From the NCBI GenBank assembly GCA_018656005.1, contig JABHZW010000026.1:1-61698 (forward strand): a DNA stretch of 61,698 nucleotides, given 5' to 3'. Shown one piece after another: positions 26,735-35,271 of the stretch. Each line of letters begins with the position of its first letter. The stretch's first letter is position 1. Made by a program: the position numbers and the translations under genes. Source of the stretch: Candidatus Pseudelusimicrobium marinum. GTDB taxonomy: Bacteria; Elusimicrobiota; Elusimicrobia; Elusimicrobiales; Elusimicrobiaceae. The notes below the pieces were generated by a model that was not told where the DNA came from, made no database searches, and saw nothing but the letters and a program-made list of their open reading frames with translations.

Positions 26735-28324
26735 ATGAAAATTTTAGATTGTACGCTTAGAGATGGTGGATATTATAATAGTTGGAACTTTTCCAAAGAA
26801 CTAGTTAAGGATTATATGAAAAATATCTCCTTGGTTGATATTAATATAATAGAGCTTGGATTTAGAAGTCTTGTTAAGGAAGATTTTTTAGGAGAGTGTG
26901 CATATACTACTGATGAATATATAGATTCTCTAGAAATTCCTAAAAATCAATCCATTGCTGTAATGATTAATGCAAAGGAAATATTATCCCAAAAAGAACC
27001 TATAGAGCAAACAATCAACAAATTATTTAAACATAAAAAAAATTCTAGGGTAGATTATGTAAGAGTCGCTATAAATGTAAAAGATGCGACAAAAATAATG
27101 GAAATAGTTTCAGTTTTAAAGGAGCTTGGCTATAAAGTTTGTGTAAATTTAATGCAAATAAATGCGGTAAATTTAAAAAAGTTAGAGGATATAATAAAAA
27201 AACTAAATAATTATGGAAATATAGACATTTTGTATTTTGCAGATAGTTTTGGTAGTCTGTCTAATTCAGATGTAGAAAAAATAACTAAAACCATAAGCAA
27301 AAATTATAATTATGAGATAGGATTTCATGCACATAATAGTTTGGGTCAAGCATTATCTAATTCATTGTGTGCGATTGAGTCTGGATGTAGCTATGTTGAT
27401 GGATCTTTACTGGGAATGGGGCGTGGTTCTGGAAATGTTGGAACGGAATATCTATTGATAGAATTACAGAGAAAAAACAATGAAGTAAAAAAATTAGATA
27501 GCCTAAAAACACTTATGGATAAACATTTTAAACCTTTACAGGAGAGATTCAAATGGGGTTGTAATATATATTACTATCTAGCAGCTACAAAGAATATTCA
27601 TCCATCGTATGTTCAACAGATGTTGACTAATGAGAGGTATTCCTCTGATGATGTAATAAATATTGTCAATATTTTGGCTAATGAAACAAAGAAAACGAAT
27701 TATAATCTTGAGAGTTTAGAATATGCTATTTCTAAAAAATATGTTGAAGAACGAGGATCTTGGGATATAAAAAATAAATTTAAGAACAAAGAGGTTTTAT
27801 TGCTTGTTAGTTCTCCAAAAGTTGTAAAAAATATTGATAAAATTACTAGTTTTATAAAGAAAAAAAATCCTATTGTTATAATGCTAAATTATTCAGAGGT
27901 AATACCTCAGGAGTATGTGGACTATTATATCGCATGTCATCCTACTAGACTAAATACGATATCGCTTAGAAAAGAAAAGATAAAAAAACCAGTGATTTTA
28001 CCTTTACAAGCGGTAAACAAAAATTTGTTTAGAGGTTTAGAAATTTTAGATTATGGATTAAAAACTAGCGAAACTATATTTAAAAATTTAGATACAGGTT
28101 GTATTATACCATCATCTTTGGTTGCTCCTTACGCTATAAATATGGCAATATCTGGAAATGCTAGAAGGATTTTGTTGGCAGGATTTGATGGATATTTAAA
28201 AAAGGATCAGAGATATTATGAAATGAAAAACATTTTGGAAAATATTAAAAAAACATCAAAACCTAAGATGGTTGCTATTACTCCAACACAATATCCTGTA
28301 TCATATGAGGCAAAAATTTTATGA
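26735..28324 (+). CDS. DRE-TIM metallolyase (HOA-aldolase-like) fused to an unrecognised C-terminal domain
   Basis: 529 residues. Residues 1-about 280 form a DRE-TIM barrel: LDCTLRDGGYYNSW carries the catalytic DxTLRDG, and GFHAHNSLGQALSN supplies the HxH metal ligands. Relatives are 4-hydroxy-2-oxovalerate aldolase and HMG-CoA lyase. Residues about 345-529 (from KEVLLLVSSPKVVKN to the end) form a second Rossmann-like domain of no family I can name; its LLAGFDGY segment recalls the DUF115/MAF type only weakly. The gene overlaps kdsB-like by four bases. Inferred role: aldol chemistry with pyruvate to make a 2-keto-3-deoxy acid for CMP activation. Confidence 0.7.
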   Translation: MKILDCTLRDGGYYNSWNFSKELVKDYMKNISLVDINIIELGFRSLVKEDFLGECAYTTDEYIDSLEIPKNQSIAVMINAKEILSQKEPIEQTINKLFKHKKNSRVDYVRVAINVKDATKIMEIVSVLKELGYKVCVNLMQINAVNLKKLEDIIKKLNNYGNIDILYFADSFGSLSNSDVEKITKTISKNYNYEIGFHAHNSLGQALSNSLCAIESGCSYVDGSLLGMGRGSGNVGTEYLLIELQRKNNEVKKLDSLKTLMDKHFKPLQERFKWGCNIYYYLAATKNIHPSYVQQMLTNERYSSDDVINIVNILANETKKTNYNLESLEYAISKKYVEERGSWDIKNKFKNKEVLLLVSSPKVVKNIDKITSFIKKKNPIVIMLNYSEVIPQEYVDYYIACHPTRLNTISLRKEKIKKPVILPLQAVNKNLFRGLEILDYGLKTSETIFKNLDTGCIIPSSLVAPYAINMAISGNARRILLAGFDGYLKKDQRYYEMKNILENIKKTSKPKMVAITPTQYPVSYEAKIL

Positions 28325-29061
28325 AATATGCAATAGTTATACCAGCTAGATATAAATCGTCCAGATTTGAAGGAAAACCATTGGCAAAAATAAAAGGAAA
28401 ACCAATGATTGCCTATGTCTATGATGTTTGTATAAAAGTTTTAGCAAAAGAAAATGTCTATGTTGCAACAGATGACGATAGAATTAAAGAATTTTGTGAA
28501 AGCTATGGTATGAGGGTGGTAATGACATCAAGAGAATGTCTAACAGGAACAGATAGAGTTTATGAAGCATCAAAACAAATAGACGCAGATGTAATAATAA
28601 ATGTTCAAGGCGATGAACCCCTAATATTGGAAAATGATATAAAAAAGATAATAGAAGCTTCTAAAACATCGCCTAAAAAAATTATTAATGGTATGTGTGA
28701 TATCGACGATGAAAACGATTTTCGTAGTTTAACTGTACCAAAAGTGGTATGTAATTTGGATAACGAGTTATTATATATGTCGCGTGCTTCAATACCCACA
28801 AATAAAAAGGGCGAATTTGTATCTGCGAAAAAGCAGGTTTGCATTTATGCATTTCCAAAAAACAACTTGAAAGATTTTTATGAATATGGAAAGAAAACAG
28901 ATTTAGAAAAAATAGAAGATATAGAAATTTTAAGATTTTTAGAACTAGGTTATAAAATACAGATGGTATCAGTTTCACAAAGTTCTATCGCGGTGGATAC
29001 CCCTGAAGATTTGGAAAAAGTAGAACAAATATTATTAAAAACAGAGGAGAAATTTATATGA
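28321..29061 (+). CDS. KdsB-like CMP-ulosonate cytidylyltransferase
   Basis: 246 residues. IPARYKSSRFEGKPLAKIKGKPMIAY, a VYVATDDDRI segment, TGTDRVYEASKQI and INVQGDEPLI are the KdsB motifs. The enzyme activates 3-deoxy-ulosonic acids with CTP. It might be the cell's normal CMP-Kdo synthetase. Its location between an aldolase it overlaps and the CDP-sugar genes favours a dedicated paralogue. GAGG lies 10 bases upstream, within the aldolase end. It also shares an ATGA with rfbF downstream. Confidence 0.82.
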   Translation: MKYAIVIPARYKSSRFEGKPLAKIKGKPMIAYVYDVCIKVLAKENVYVATDDDRIKEFCESYGMRVVMTSRECLTGTDRVYEASKQIDADVIINVQGDEPLILENDIKKIIEASKTSPKKIINGMCDIDDENDFRSLTVPKVVCNLDNELLYMSRASIPTNKKGEFVSAKKQVCIYAFPKNNLKDFYEYGKKTDLEKIEDIEILRFLELGYKIQMVSVSQSSIAVDTPEDLEKVEQILLKTEEKFI

Positions 29062-29834
29062 AAGCAGTAATTTTAGCCGGCGGGTTCGGCACTAGACTAT
29101 CGGAAGAAACCGAAATTAAACCAAAACCAATGGTGGAAATTGGTGGTAAGCCAATGTTATGGCATGTGATGAAAATATTTTCACATTACGGCATTAACGA
29201 ATTCATTATTTTGCTTGGCTACAAAAGTTATATGGTGAAAGAATATTTTGCTAATTATTTTTTACATCAGTCCGATGTGACGATAGATTTGAAAAGTAAT
29301 AGTATGAAAATACACAAATCCCAAGCTGAACCTTGGAAAATAACTCTTTTAGATACTGGGCTAAAAACTATGACAGGTGGTAGAGTTAAAAGAGCTAAAG
29401 ATTATATCGGCGATGAAACATTTATGCTAACCTACGGCGATGGCGTGGCAGATGTAAATATTAAAAAGCTGTTAGAATTTCACAAAAAAAACAAAAAACT
29501 TGCTACCGTCACCAGCATAATGCCGTCTGGTAGATATGGTGCAATAGATATTACTGACAAAAACGAAGTAAAATCGTTCTTTGAAAAACCAAAAGGCGAC
29601 GGTAGTTGGATAAACGGCGGTTTCTTCGTGCTAGAGCCAAAAGTTTTAGATTATATAGATGGCGATAAAACTATTTTCGAACGAGAGCCACTTCAAAACA
29701 TAGTGAAAGACGGTCAGTTAAATGCATTCAAGCACGATGGTTTCTGGCAAGCTATGGATACGCTTCGCGAGAAAAACGATCTTGAAAAAATGTGGGCAAA
29801 AGAAGAAGCTCCTTGGAAAGTTTGGAAAGATTAA
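29058..29834 (+). CDS. rfbF: Glucose-1-phosphate cytidylyltransferase
   Basis: 258 residues, family length. It makes CDP-glucose from CTP and glucose-1-phosphate. The nucleotidyltransferase motif AGGFGTRLSEETEIKPKPM (residues 7-25) with GGKPMLWHVM is diagnostic, as are MLTYGDGVADVNI and WINGGFFVLEPKVLDYI. GAGGAG precedes the start. First committed step of the CDP-dideoxyhexose pathway continued by the next two genes. Confidence 0.95.
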   Translation: MKAVILAGGFGTRLSEETEIKPKPMVEIGGKPMLWHVMKIFSHYGINEFIILLGYKSYMVKEYFANYFLHQSDVTIDLKSNSMKIHKSQAEPWKITLLDTGLKTMTGGRVKRAKDYIGDETFMLTYGDGVADVNIKKLLEFHKKNKKLATVTSIMPSGRYGAIDITDKNEVKSFFEKPKGDGSWINGGFFVLEPKVLDYIDGDKTIFEREPLQNIVKDGQLNAFKHDGFWQAMDTLREKNDLEKMWAKEEAPWKVWKD

Positions 29835-29845
29835 TAGGAAAAAAA

Positions 29846-30913
29846 ATGAAAGAACTTATAACAAACACATACAAAGGTAAAAAAGTTTTTATAACAGGAC
29901 ATACTGGCTTTAAAGGTAGTTGGCTTGCTTTGTGGCTTAGTCATTTGGGTGCAGATGTCACTGGTTACGCATTGAAACCGAATACTAATCCGAGTATTTT
30001 TAATGAAATTAATTTGGCTAGTAAAATACATCATATTGTCGGCGATATTAGGGACGAAGCTGGTTTGGCAGAAGCTGTAAAAAAAGCTCAGCCAGAGTTT
30101 GTGTTTCATCTAGCTGCGCAACCTTTAGTTAGTGTTTCTTATGACGATCCAAAATACACCTTTGAAACAAATACCATGGGCTTAATAAATTTATTTGAAG
30201 CTGTAAGAAAAGTAGATAGTGTAAAAGTTTTCGTAAATGTCACAAGCGATAAATGTTACGAAAATATGGAAAAAGATTATGCCTATATTGAAACAGATAA
30301 AATGGGTGGATATGACCCGTATAGTTGTAGTAAAGGTGTTTCGGAACTTATAACAAATTCCTATAGAAATTCGTTTTTTAAAGATACTGATGTGGCATTG
30401 GCTAGTGCAAGAGCTGGTAATGTTATCGGCGGGGGAGACTGGTCTAAAGACAGACTAGTGCCAGATTGTGTTAAAGCATTAAGCGAAAATAAAGATATTA
30501 CAATAAGAAATCCAATAGCCGTTCGCCCATGGCAACATGTACTTGATCCATTGATGGGATATTTATTTTTAGGTGCAAAAATGGCAAAGGATAATAAAAA
30601 ATTTAATGAAGGTTGGAATTTTGGTCCTAAAAAAGATAGTGTTTTGAATGTGGAACAAATAGTTTCAAAAGTTATAGAAAATTGGGGAAGTGGAAAGTAT
30701 ATTGTGGACGGATCGCAAAAGTTTCACGAAGCGAAACTTTTGCAGTTAAATATAGACAAAGCCACAAAAGAGCTTGGCTGGACACCTGTTTTTGATTGTA
30801 ATGAAGCGGTAGCAGAAACTGTTAGTTGGTACAAAAATTTTTACGATAAAACTGGTAGCGTTTACGATTTTTCAATAAACCAAATAAAATCTTATATGGG
30901 GAAAATGAGCTAA
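29846..30913 (+). CDS. rfbG: CDP-glucose 4,6-dehydratase
   Basis: 355 residues from the ATG at 29846. The frame is open back to 29792, but that extension overlaps rfbF, and AGGA at 29836-29839 fits the later start. It has the NAD-binding TGHTGFKGSWLALWL glycine motif, HLAAQPLVSVSYDDP, and the SDR Tyr/Lys pair in GGYDPYSCSKGVSEL. It converts CDP-glucose to CDP-4-keto-6-deoxyglucose. It is 11 bases from rfbF, and its stop shares one base with the rfbH start. Confidence 0.95.
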   Translation: MKELITNTYKGKKVFITGHTGFKGSWLALWLSHLGADVTGYALKPNTNPSIFNEINLASKIHHIVGDIRDEAGLAEAVKKAQPEFVFHLAAQPLVSVSYDDPKYTFETNTMGLINLFEAVRKVDSVKVFVNVTSDKCYENMEKDYAYIETDKMGGYDPYSCSKGVSELITNSYRNSFFKDTDVALASARAGNVIGGGDWSKDRLVPDCVKALSENKDITIRNPIAVRPWQHVLDPLMGYLFLGAKMAKDNKKFNEGWNFGPKKDSVLNVEQIVSKVIENWGSGKYIVDGSQKFHEAKLLQLNIDKATKELGWTPVFDCNEAVAETVSWYKNFYDKTGSVYDFSINQIKSYMGKMS

Positions 30914-32256
30914 TGCGAAGTTTAATAAAAATACTTGCAAAAATTTATTATAAAACCGCAAAACCTGATGCAAGACGGGCTGGGTATATACCAGCATCTG
31001 GAAAAGTGTTAGGCGAAGACGAAATGTGTAATATGATAGATGCCACTTTAGATATGTGGCTCACCACTGGTCGCTTTAACGATAAGTTTGAACGCAAATT
31101 TGCAGAAAAACTTGGTAGTAAATTTGCTTTAACCGTAAACAGCGGTTCTTCTGCAAATTTGCTTGCAATTTCGGCACTAACATCGTCAAAACTCGGGGAT
31201 AGACAATTAAAGCAAGGTGACGAAGTTATTACAGTTTCAGCCGGTTTTCCTACTACAATAAACCCAATTATCCAAAATGGTTTAATACCAGTTTTTGTAG
31301 ATGTTGAAATGGGTACTTATAATATAGATGTGTCGCAAATTGAAGAGGCGATAACTAGTAAAACAAAAGCAATTTTTGTAGCACATACACTTGGCAATGT
31401 TTTCGAGCTAGATAAAATTAGAAAAATTTGCGACAATCATAAACTTTGGCTTGTTGAAGATAGTTGCGATGCACTTGGTGCAAAATATAATGGCAAAAAT
31501 GTCGGCACTTTTGGCGACATTGGTTGTTTTAGTTTTTATCCTGCACATCACATCACAATGGGCGAAGGTGGAGCGGTTGTTTGTGAAAATGCAAAACTTT
31601 ATAAAATTTTAATGTCCGTAAGAGACTGGGGAAGGGATTGTTGGTGTCCGCCTGGTAAAGACGATACTTGTAAAAACAGATTTAGTTATCAGCTAGGTAA
31701 TTTACCAAAAGGGTATGATCATAAATACACTTATTCGCATATTGGCTATAATTTAAAAATTACAGATTGGCAGGCAGCTTGCGGGCTAGCTCAACTTAAA
31801 AAGTTAGACACTTTTATAGCAAAAAGAAAACAAAATTTTGAACTTTTAAATGAAGGGCTGAAAAAGTATGAAAAATATTTGCTTTTACCAATCACACCAG
31901 AAAAAGCAGAGCCAAGTTGGTTTGGTTATACAATAAGTGTTAAAGAAAATAAAAAGTTTAACAAAATAGACCTTGTTAAATTTCTAGAGGATAATGGCAT
32001 TGGTACAAGACAATTATTTGCAGGAAACATGCTTCGTCAGCCGGCATATGTGGATAATGATATAAAGATAAGAATAAAAAATTCAGAATTGTTAAGTACA
32101 AAGAATTTAGAGCAAAAACATTATGATATGTTGCCAAATTCAGACAAAGTTATGAACACTACCTTTTGGATTGGAGTATGGCCGGGCTTAACAAAGAAAG
32201 ATTTAGATTATGTTATTAATGTTTTTGAAAAATTTATGCAGGAGAAAAAGATATGA
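30913..32256 (+). CDS. rfbH: CDP-4-keto-6-deoxyglucose 3-dehydrase (E1, RfbH type)
   Basis: 447 residues. The DegT/AHBA fold is present, but the PLP lysine is replaced by His (H212 in SFYPAHHITMGEGG), the hallmark of the PMP-dependent E1 dehydrases. Residues C243, C245 and C253 (RDCWCPPGKDDTC) give the [2Fe-2S] ligands of E1. The reaction removes the C3 hydroxyl and needs electrons from an NADH-dependent iron-sulphur flavoprotein (E3, DdhD/AscD). No E3 gene is visible in the window. The product is a CDP-3,6-dideoxy-4-keto sugar. Confidence 0.93.
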   Translation: MRSLIKILAKIYYKTAKPDARRAGYIPASGKVLGEDEMCNMIDATLDMWLTTGRFNDKFERKFAEKLGSKFALTVNSGSSANLLAISALTSSKLGDRQLKQGDEVITVSAGFPTTINPIIQNGLIPVFVDVEMGTYNIDVSQIEEAITSKTKAIFVAHTLGNVFELDKIRKICDNHKLWLVEDSCDALGAKYNGKNVGTFGDIGCFSFYPAHHITMGEGGAVVCENAKLYKILMSVRDWGRDCWCPPGKDDTCKNRFSYQLGNLPKGYDHKYTYSHIGYNLKITDWQAACGLAQLKKLDTFIAKRKQNFELLNEGLKKYEKYLLLPITPEKAEPSWFGYTISVKENKKFNKIDLVKFLEDNGIGTRQLFAGNMLRQPAYVDNDIKIRIKNSELLSTKNLEQKHYDMLPNSDKVMNTTFWIGVWPGLTKKDLDYVINVFEKFMQEKKI

Positions 32257-32921
32257 AAATGTTTTTAACTGGTGCTTCTGGCGATATCGGCACAGCGATA
32301 AAAAAGAAATTTAAAAAAGAGGGCTATAAAATTGTATGTCCTAATGAAAAAGTGTTGGATTTATCTAACCCAGCATGTGTAAAAAAATATCTAAAAGATA
32401 ATAAAGATAGTTTTGATGTCATCGTACATTGTGCAGGCTATAATAAGCCTAACAGCGTTTCAAAATTAACTTATGCAGATATTGAAAAGGCTTTTAACAT
32501 AAACGCTGGTAATTTCTTCCAAATAGTTAAAGCTAATATACCGTATTTTAAAAAGAAAGGCGGGCATGTATTGGCAGTATCTTCTTTATACGGTGTTGTG
32601 GGTAGAGATGGGCGAACCCCGTATGTTGTAAGCAAACATGGTCTTAATGGTATGCTTAAAAATTTTGCAATAGAGCTTGGTAAGTTTAATGTCAAATGTA
32701 ATACATTGTCCCCAGGTTTTGTTGATACCAAAATGACAAGACAAAATAATAATGCTAAAAAAATCAAACAATTTGAAAGTAAAATACCACTTGGCAAACT
32801 TGCAAAACCTGGGGACATTGCAGAAGTAGTATTTTTCTTATGTTCAAAAAACAATCAGTACATAAACGGGCAAGATATTATTGTTGATGGTGGATTTATG
32901 GCAGGAGGGTTTGGAAATTGA
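32253..32921 (+). CDS. Short-chain dehydrogenase/reductase
   Basis: 222 residues. TGASGDIG is the NAD(P)-binding motif, NAG appears in the alpha-4 region, Ser in AVSSLYGVVG, and YVVSK is the catalytic YxxxK. INGQDIIVDGGF closes the classical SDR fold (FabG-like). The substrate is unknown; its position between rfbH and the sugar-phosphate cyclase suggests reduction or oxidation of a sugar or cyclitol ring ketone. It starts by ATGA overlap and its stop overlaps the next gene's TTG start. Confidence 0.85.
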   Translation: MKMFLTGASGDIGTAIKKKFKKEGYKIVCPNEKVLDLSNPACVKKYLKDNKDSFDVIVHCAGYNKPNSVSKLTYADIEKAFNINAGNFFQIVKANIPYFKKKGGHVLAVSSLYGVVGRDGRTPYVVSKHGLNGMLKNFAIELGKFNVKCNTLSPGFVDTKMTRQNNNAKKIKQFESKIPLGKLAKPGDIAEVVFFLCSKNNQYINGQDIIVDGGFMAGGFGN

Positions 32922-34048
32922 GAAAGATAGATTTTGAAATTGACGGCAAATTATTTAATGTAAACTCTGATTTCGAGAGTGTAGAAACTTTTAAAATAAA
33001 ATCTTCCCCAAAGCCGTATCAGGTTTCGTGGGCAGAGGATAGTGAGCATCAAAAAATAAAAAAAATAATGTCTAAAAACCCTAACAATATTTTGTTTGTG
33101 GACGAAAAAGTTTATAAACTTCATCTTAAAGATTTAGGGATAAACGAAAACCAAATTTACAAAATTAAAGCCACAGAAGAAAATAAAGATATTAAAAGTG
33201 TTTTAAAATTTATCGAATTTTTAGAAACAAAAAACTTCACTAAAGCAGAAACTTTGGTGGTAGTTGGAGGTGGTATCCCACAAGATATCGGTGCATTTGT
33301 AGGTGCTGTTTATAAGAGGGGTATTAATTGGGTTTTATTCCCTACAACTTTGCTTTCTATGAGCGACAGTTGCATAGGCGGTAAAACTGGTATTAACCAT
33401 AGTAAAAGCAAAAATCAGCTTGCACTTTTTTCTGCACCAAAAGAGGTTATTATTAATCCTGCTTTTATAAAAACTTTAGAAGAAAGTGAAATAAGTTCTG
33501 GGCTTGGTGAAATTTTAAAACTGCTTATTACAGGCGATATGTTGGGGCTATATCCAGAATATGTAACAGCTGGTAAAGTTAATAGTTTTGAAAGTTATAA
33601 GCCATTAATTTTAGGTTCTTTAAATGTGAAAAAAGAAGTTATAGAAGAAGATGAATTTGAAAAGTTATATCGAAAATCGCTCAATTACGGACATACCCTG
33701 GGGCATGCGATAGAAGTACTTTCTAATTACAAAATACCTCATGGGCAGGCAGTGGTAATAGGAATGCTTATTGTAAATGAAATAAGCAGACGAAGAGGAA
33801 TGTTAACTGAAGATGAAACTTCAAAAATAAAACAATATGCAAAAGATATTGTAGATTTAAAGTTAGTTTCCAAAATAAAAACTAGCGGTATGGCAGATTT
33901 GCTTAGAAAAGATAAAAAAACTATGGGTAGCCAACTTACACTTGTTGTAATGGAAAGTGTCGGCAATACCAAGTTTTTAAAAATGGAATTAGGTGATAAA
34001 ATTTTAACAGAAATAGACGATATTTTAAAAAAAGGATTTGCTAGCTAA
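32918..34048 (+). CDS. Sugar-phosphate cyclase of the 3-dehydroquinate synthase superfamily
   Basis: 376 residues from a TTG start that overlaps the SDR stop and has AGGAGG about 10 bases upstream. VVGGGIPQDIGAFVGAVYKR, FPTTLLSMSDSCIGGKTGIN, a GLGEILKLLI metal Glu and two metal His (NYGHTLGHAIE, PHGQAVV) show the AroB fold with an intact zinc site. The AroB GKNLIG segment reads SKNQLALF here. The cluster setting beside a sugar kinase suggests a cyclase for a heptulose phosphate (valiolone-type) rather than the shikimate enzyme. True specificity is not readable. Confidence 0.75.
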   Translation: MRKIDFEIDGKLFNVNSDFESVETFKIKSSPKPYQVSWAEDSEHQKIKKIMSKNPNNILFVDEKVYKLHLKDLGINENQIYKIKATEENKDIKSVLKFIEFLETKNFTKAETLVVVGGGIPQDIGAFVGAVYKRGINWVLFPTTLLSMSDSCIGGKTGINHSKSKNQLALFSAPKEVIINPAFIKTLEESEISSGLGEILKLLITGDMLGLYPEYVTAGKVNSFESYKPLILGSLNVKKEVIEEDEFEKLYRKSLNYGHTLGHAIEVLSNYKIPHGQAVVIGMLIVNEISRRRGMLTEDETSKIKQYAKDIVDLKLVSKIKTSGMADLLRKDKKTMGSQLTLVVMESVGNTKFLKMELGDKILTEIDDILKKGFAS

Positions 34049-35271
34049 TGAACAACTTTTTAGTTATAGATTTTGGAGCATCTTTCATAAAAACAGCAAT
34101 TGTTAATGAAGATAAGTTGGAAAATGTAAAAAATTATCCTTGTCCTAAAATTACGGCTGAAAATGTTAGCGAAATTTTTAAAAATATTTATAGCTCTTTA
34201 ACAAATACGGTAGATGGTATTTTTATTTGCACCCAAATGCATGGTTTTTTTGCACTTGATGAAAATAATAAACCGCTAACAGAATATATCAATTGGCAAG
34301 ACGCAAGAGCAGGCGAAAAAATTGATGGTGCAAGTACTTTTAGTTTAATAGACCAAAAATTCGGTACCAGTTTTCGTAAGAAAACTGGTATGAAACTAAA
34401 ACTTGGGCTACCAATTTTAAATTTAATACATATGGCAAGAATGGGCGAGTTAAAAGGAGATATTAAAGCAGTTTCAATACCCGAATTTTTGGTATTAAAA
34501 AATTGCGATAATCAAACCAATCTATCTCACGAAACGCTTGTAGCTGGTATGGGGTATTGGAATATTTACGAGGATAAATCGTACACAGAAATTTTAAATT
34601 TTTATAAAGAAATAGCTGGTGGAGATATAATTTTTAATAAATCCGTCAAGGAAATCAAACCAGCAGGCTATATAAATAAAGTGCCTGTTTATGTTGGTGT
34701 GGGCGATCATCAGTGTGCATTGCTTGGTGCAGGTTTGGAAGAAAAAAACCAACTTTCCATAAACCTTGGCACAGGTTCGCAGGTTTCTCTTATAGATGAA
34801 CCAAAAACTAGTGGTATGTTTGAACAGCGACCGTTTTTTAATGGCAAAATGCTTTCAACTATAACACATATACCATCTGGTAGAGTGCTAAACCAGTTTG
34901 TGAAAGATGAAAAAGATTGGGCAACAATTCACCAACTAACAATTGCAGATTTGCAAAATGCAGAAGGTAATATAGACTTGGCAATTTTTGAAGGGGCATA
35001 CAATTATAAAGGTGCAAAGGTAGAAAATGTAAATAGTTCCAAAGAATATTTTGCAAATCTGCTTAAAAGTTATATTAATCAGTATATTGGGATAATAGAA
35101 AAGTTGGAAACAATGCCGTCAGAAATAATTTTAAGTGGTGGTATAGCAAGAAAGTTAAAAATAATCAAAGAATATATAGAACAAAAAACAAATTTAAAAA
35201 TTAAAATAGTTTTAGAAGGCGAAGAAACCTTTTTAGGGCTAAGAAAACTAGGAAGAGAGGCAAAAAAATGA
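34048..35271 (+). CDS. FGGY-family carbohydrate kinase (sedoheptulokinase-like)
   Basis: 407 residues. The N-terminal phosphate motif is IDFGASFIKTAIV, a catalytic Asp region is YINWQDARAG, and the C-terminal half has GVGDHQCALLGAG, INLGTGSQVSL and ILSGGIARK. The sequence is nearest in style to the short sedoheptulokinase branch. It may supply the phosphorylated ketose used by the cyclase, or phosphorylate its product. The start shares one base with the upstream stop. Confidence 0.78.
   Translation: MNNFLVIDFGASFIKTAIVNEDKLENVKNYPCPKITAENVSEIFKNIYSSLTNTVDGIFICTQMHGFFALDENNKPLTEYINWQDARAGEKIDGASTFSLIDQKFGTSFRKKTGMKLKLGLPILNLIHMARMGELKGDIKAVSIPEFLVLKNCDNQTNLSHETLVAGMGYWNIYEDKSYTEILNFYKEIAGGDIIFNKSVKEIKPAGYINKVPVYVGVGDHQCALLGAGLEEKNQLSINLGTGSQVSLIDEPKTSGMFEQRPFFNGKMLSTITHIPSGRVLNQFVKDEKDWATIHQLTIADLQNAEGNIDLAIFEGAYNYKGAKVENVNSSKEYFANLLKSYINQYIGIIEKLETMPSEIILSGGIARKLKIIKEYIEQKTNLKIKIVLEGEETFLGLRKLGREAKK

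Noticed and set aside
29792-29845. Possible frameshift or fusion between rfbF and rfbG
   Set aside because: The extra open codons are just the rfbF end in another frame; rfbG has its own AGGA and ATG at 29846.
30913-32256. PLP-dependent sugar aminotransferase (DegT type)
   Set aside because: The PLP lysine is replaced by His and an E1-type iron-sulphur Cys motif is present, so it is a 3-dehydrase.
32918-34048. Housekeeping aroB (3-dehydroquinate synthase)
   Set aside because: Fold fits, but the diverged substrate loop, TTG-coupled position in a sugar operon and neighbouring sugar kinase argue for a dedicated cyclase. Not excluded without a genome-wide aroB search.
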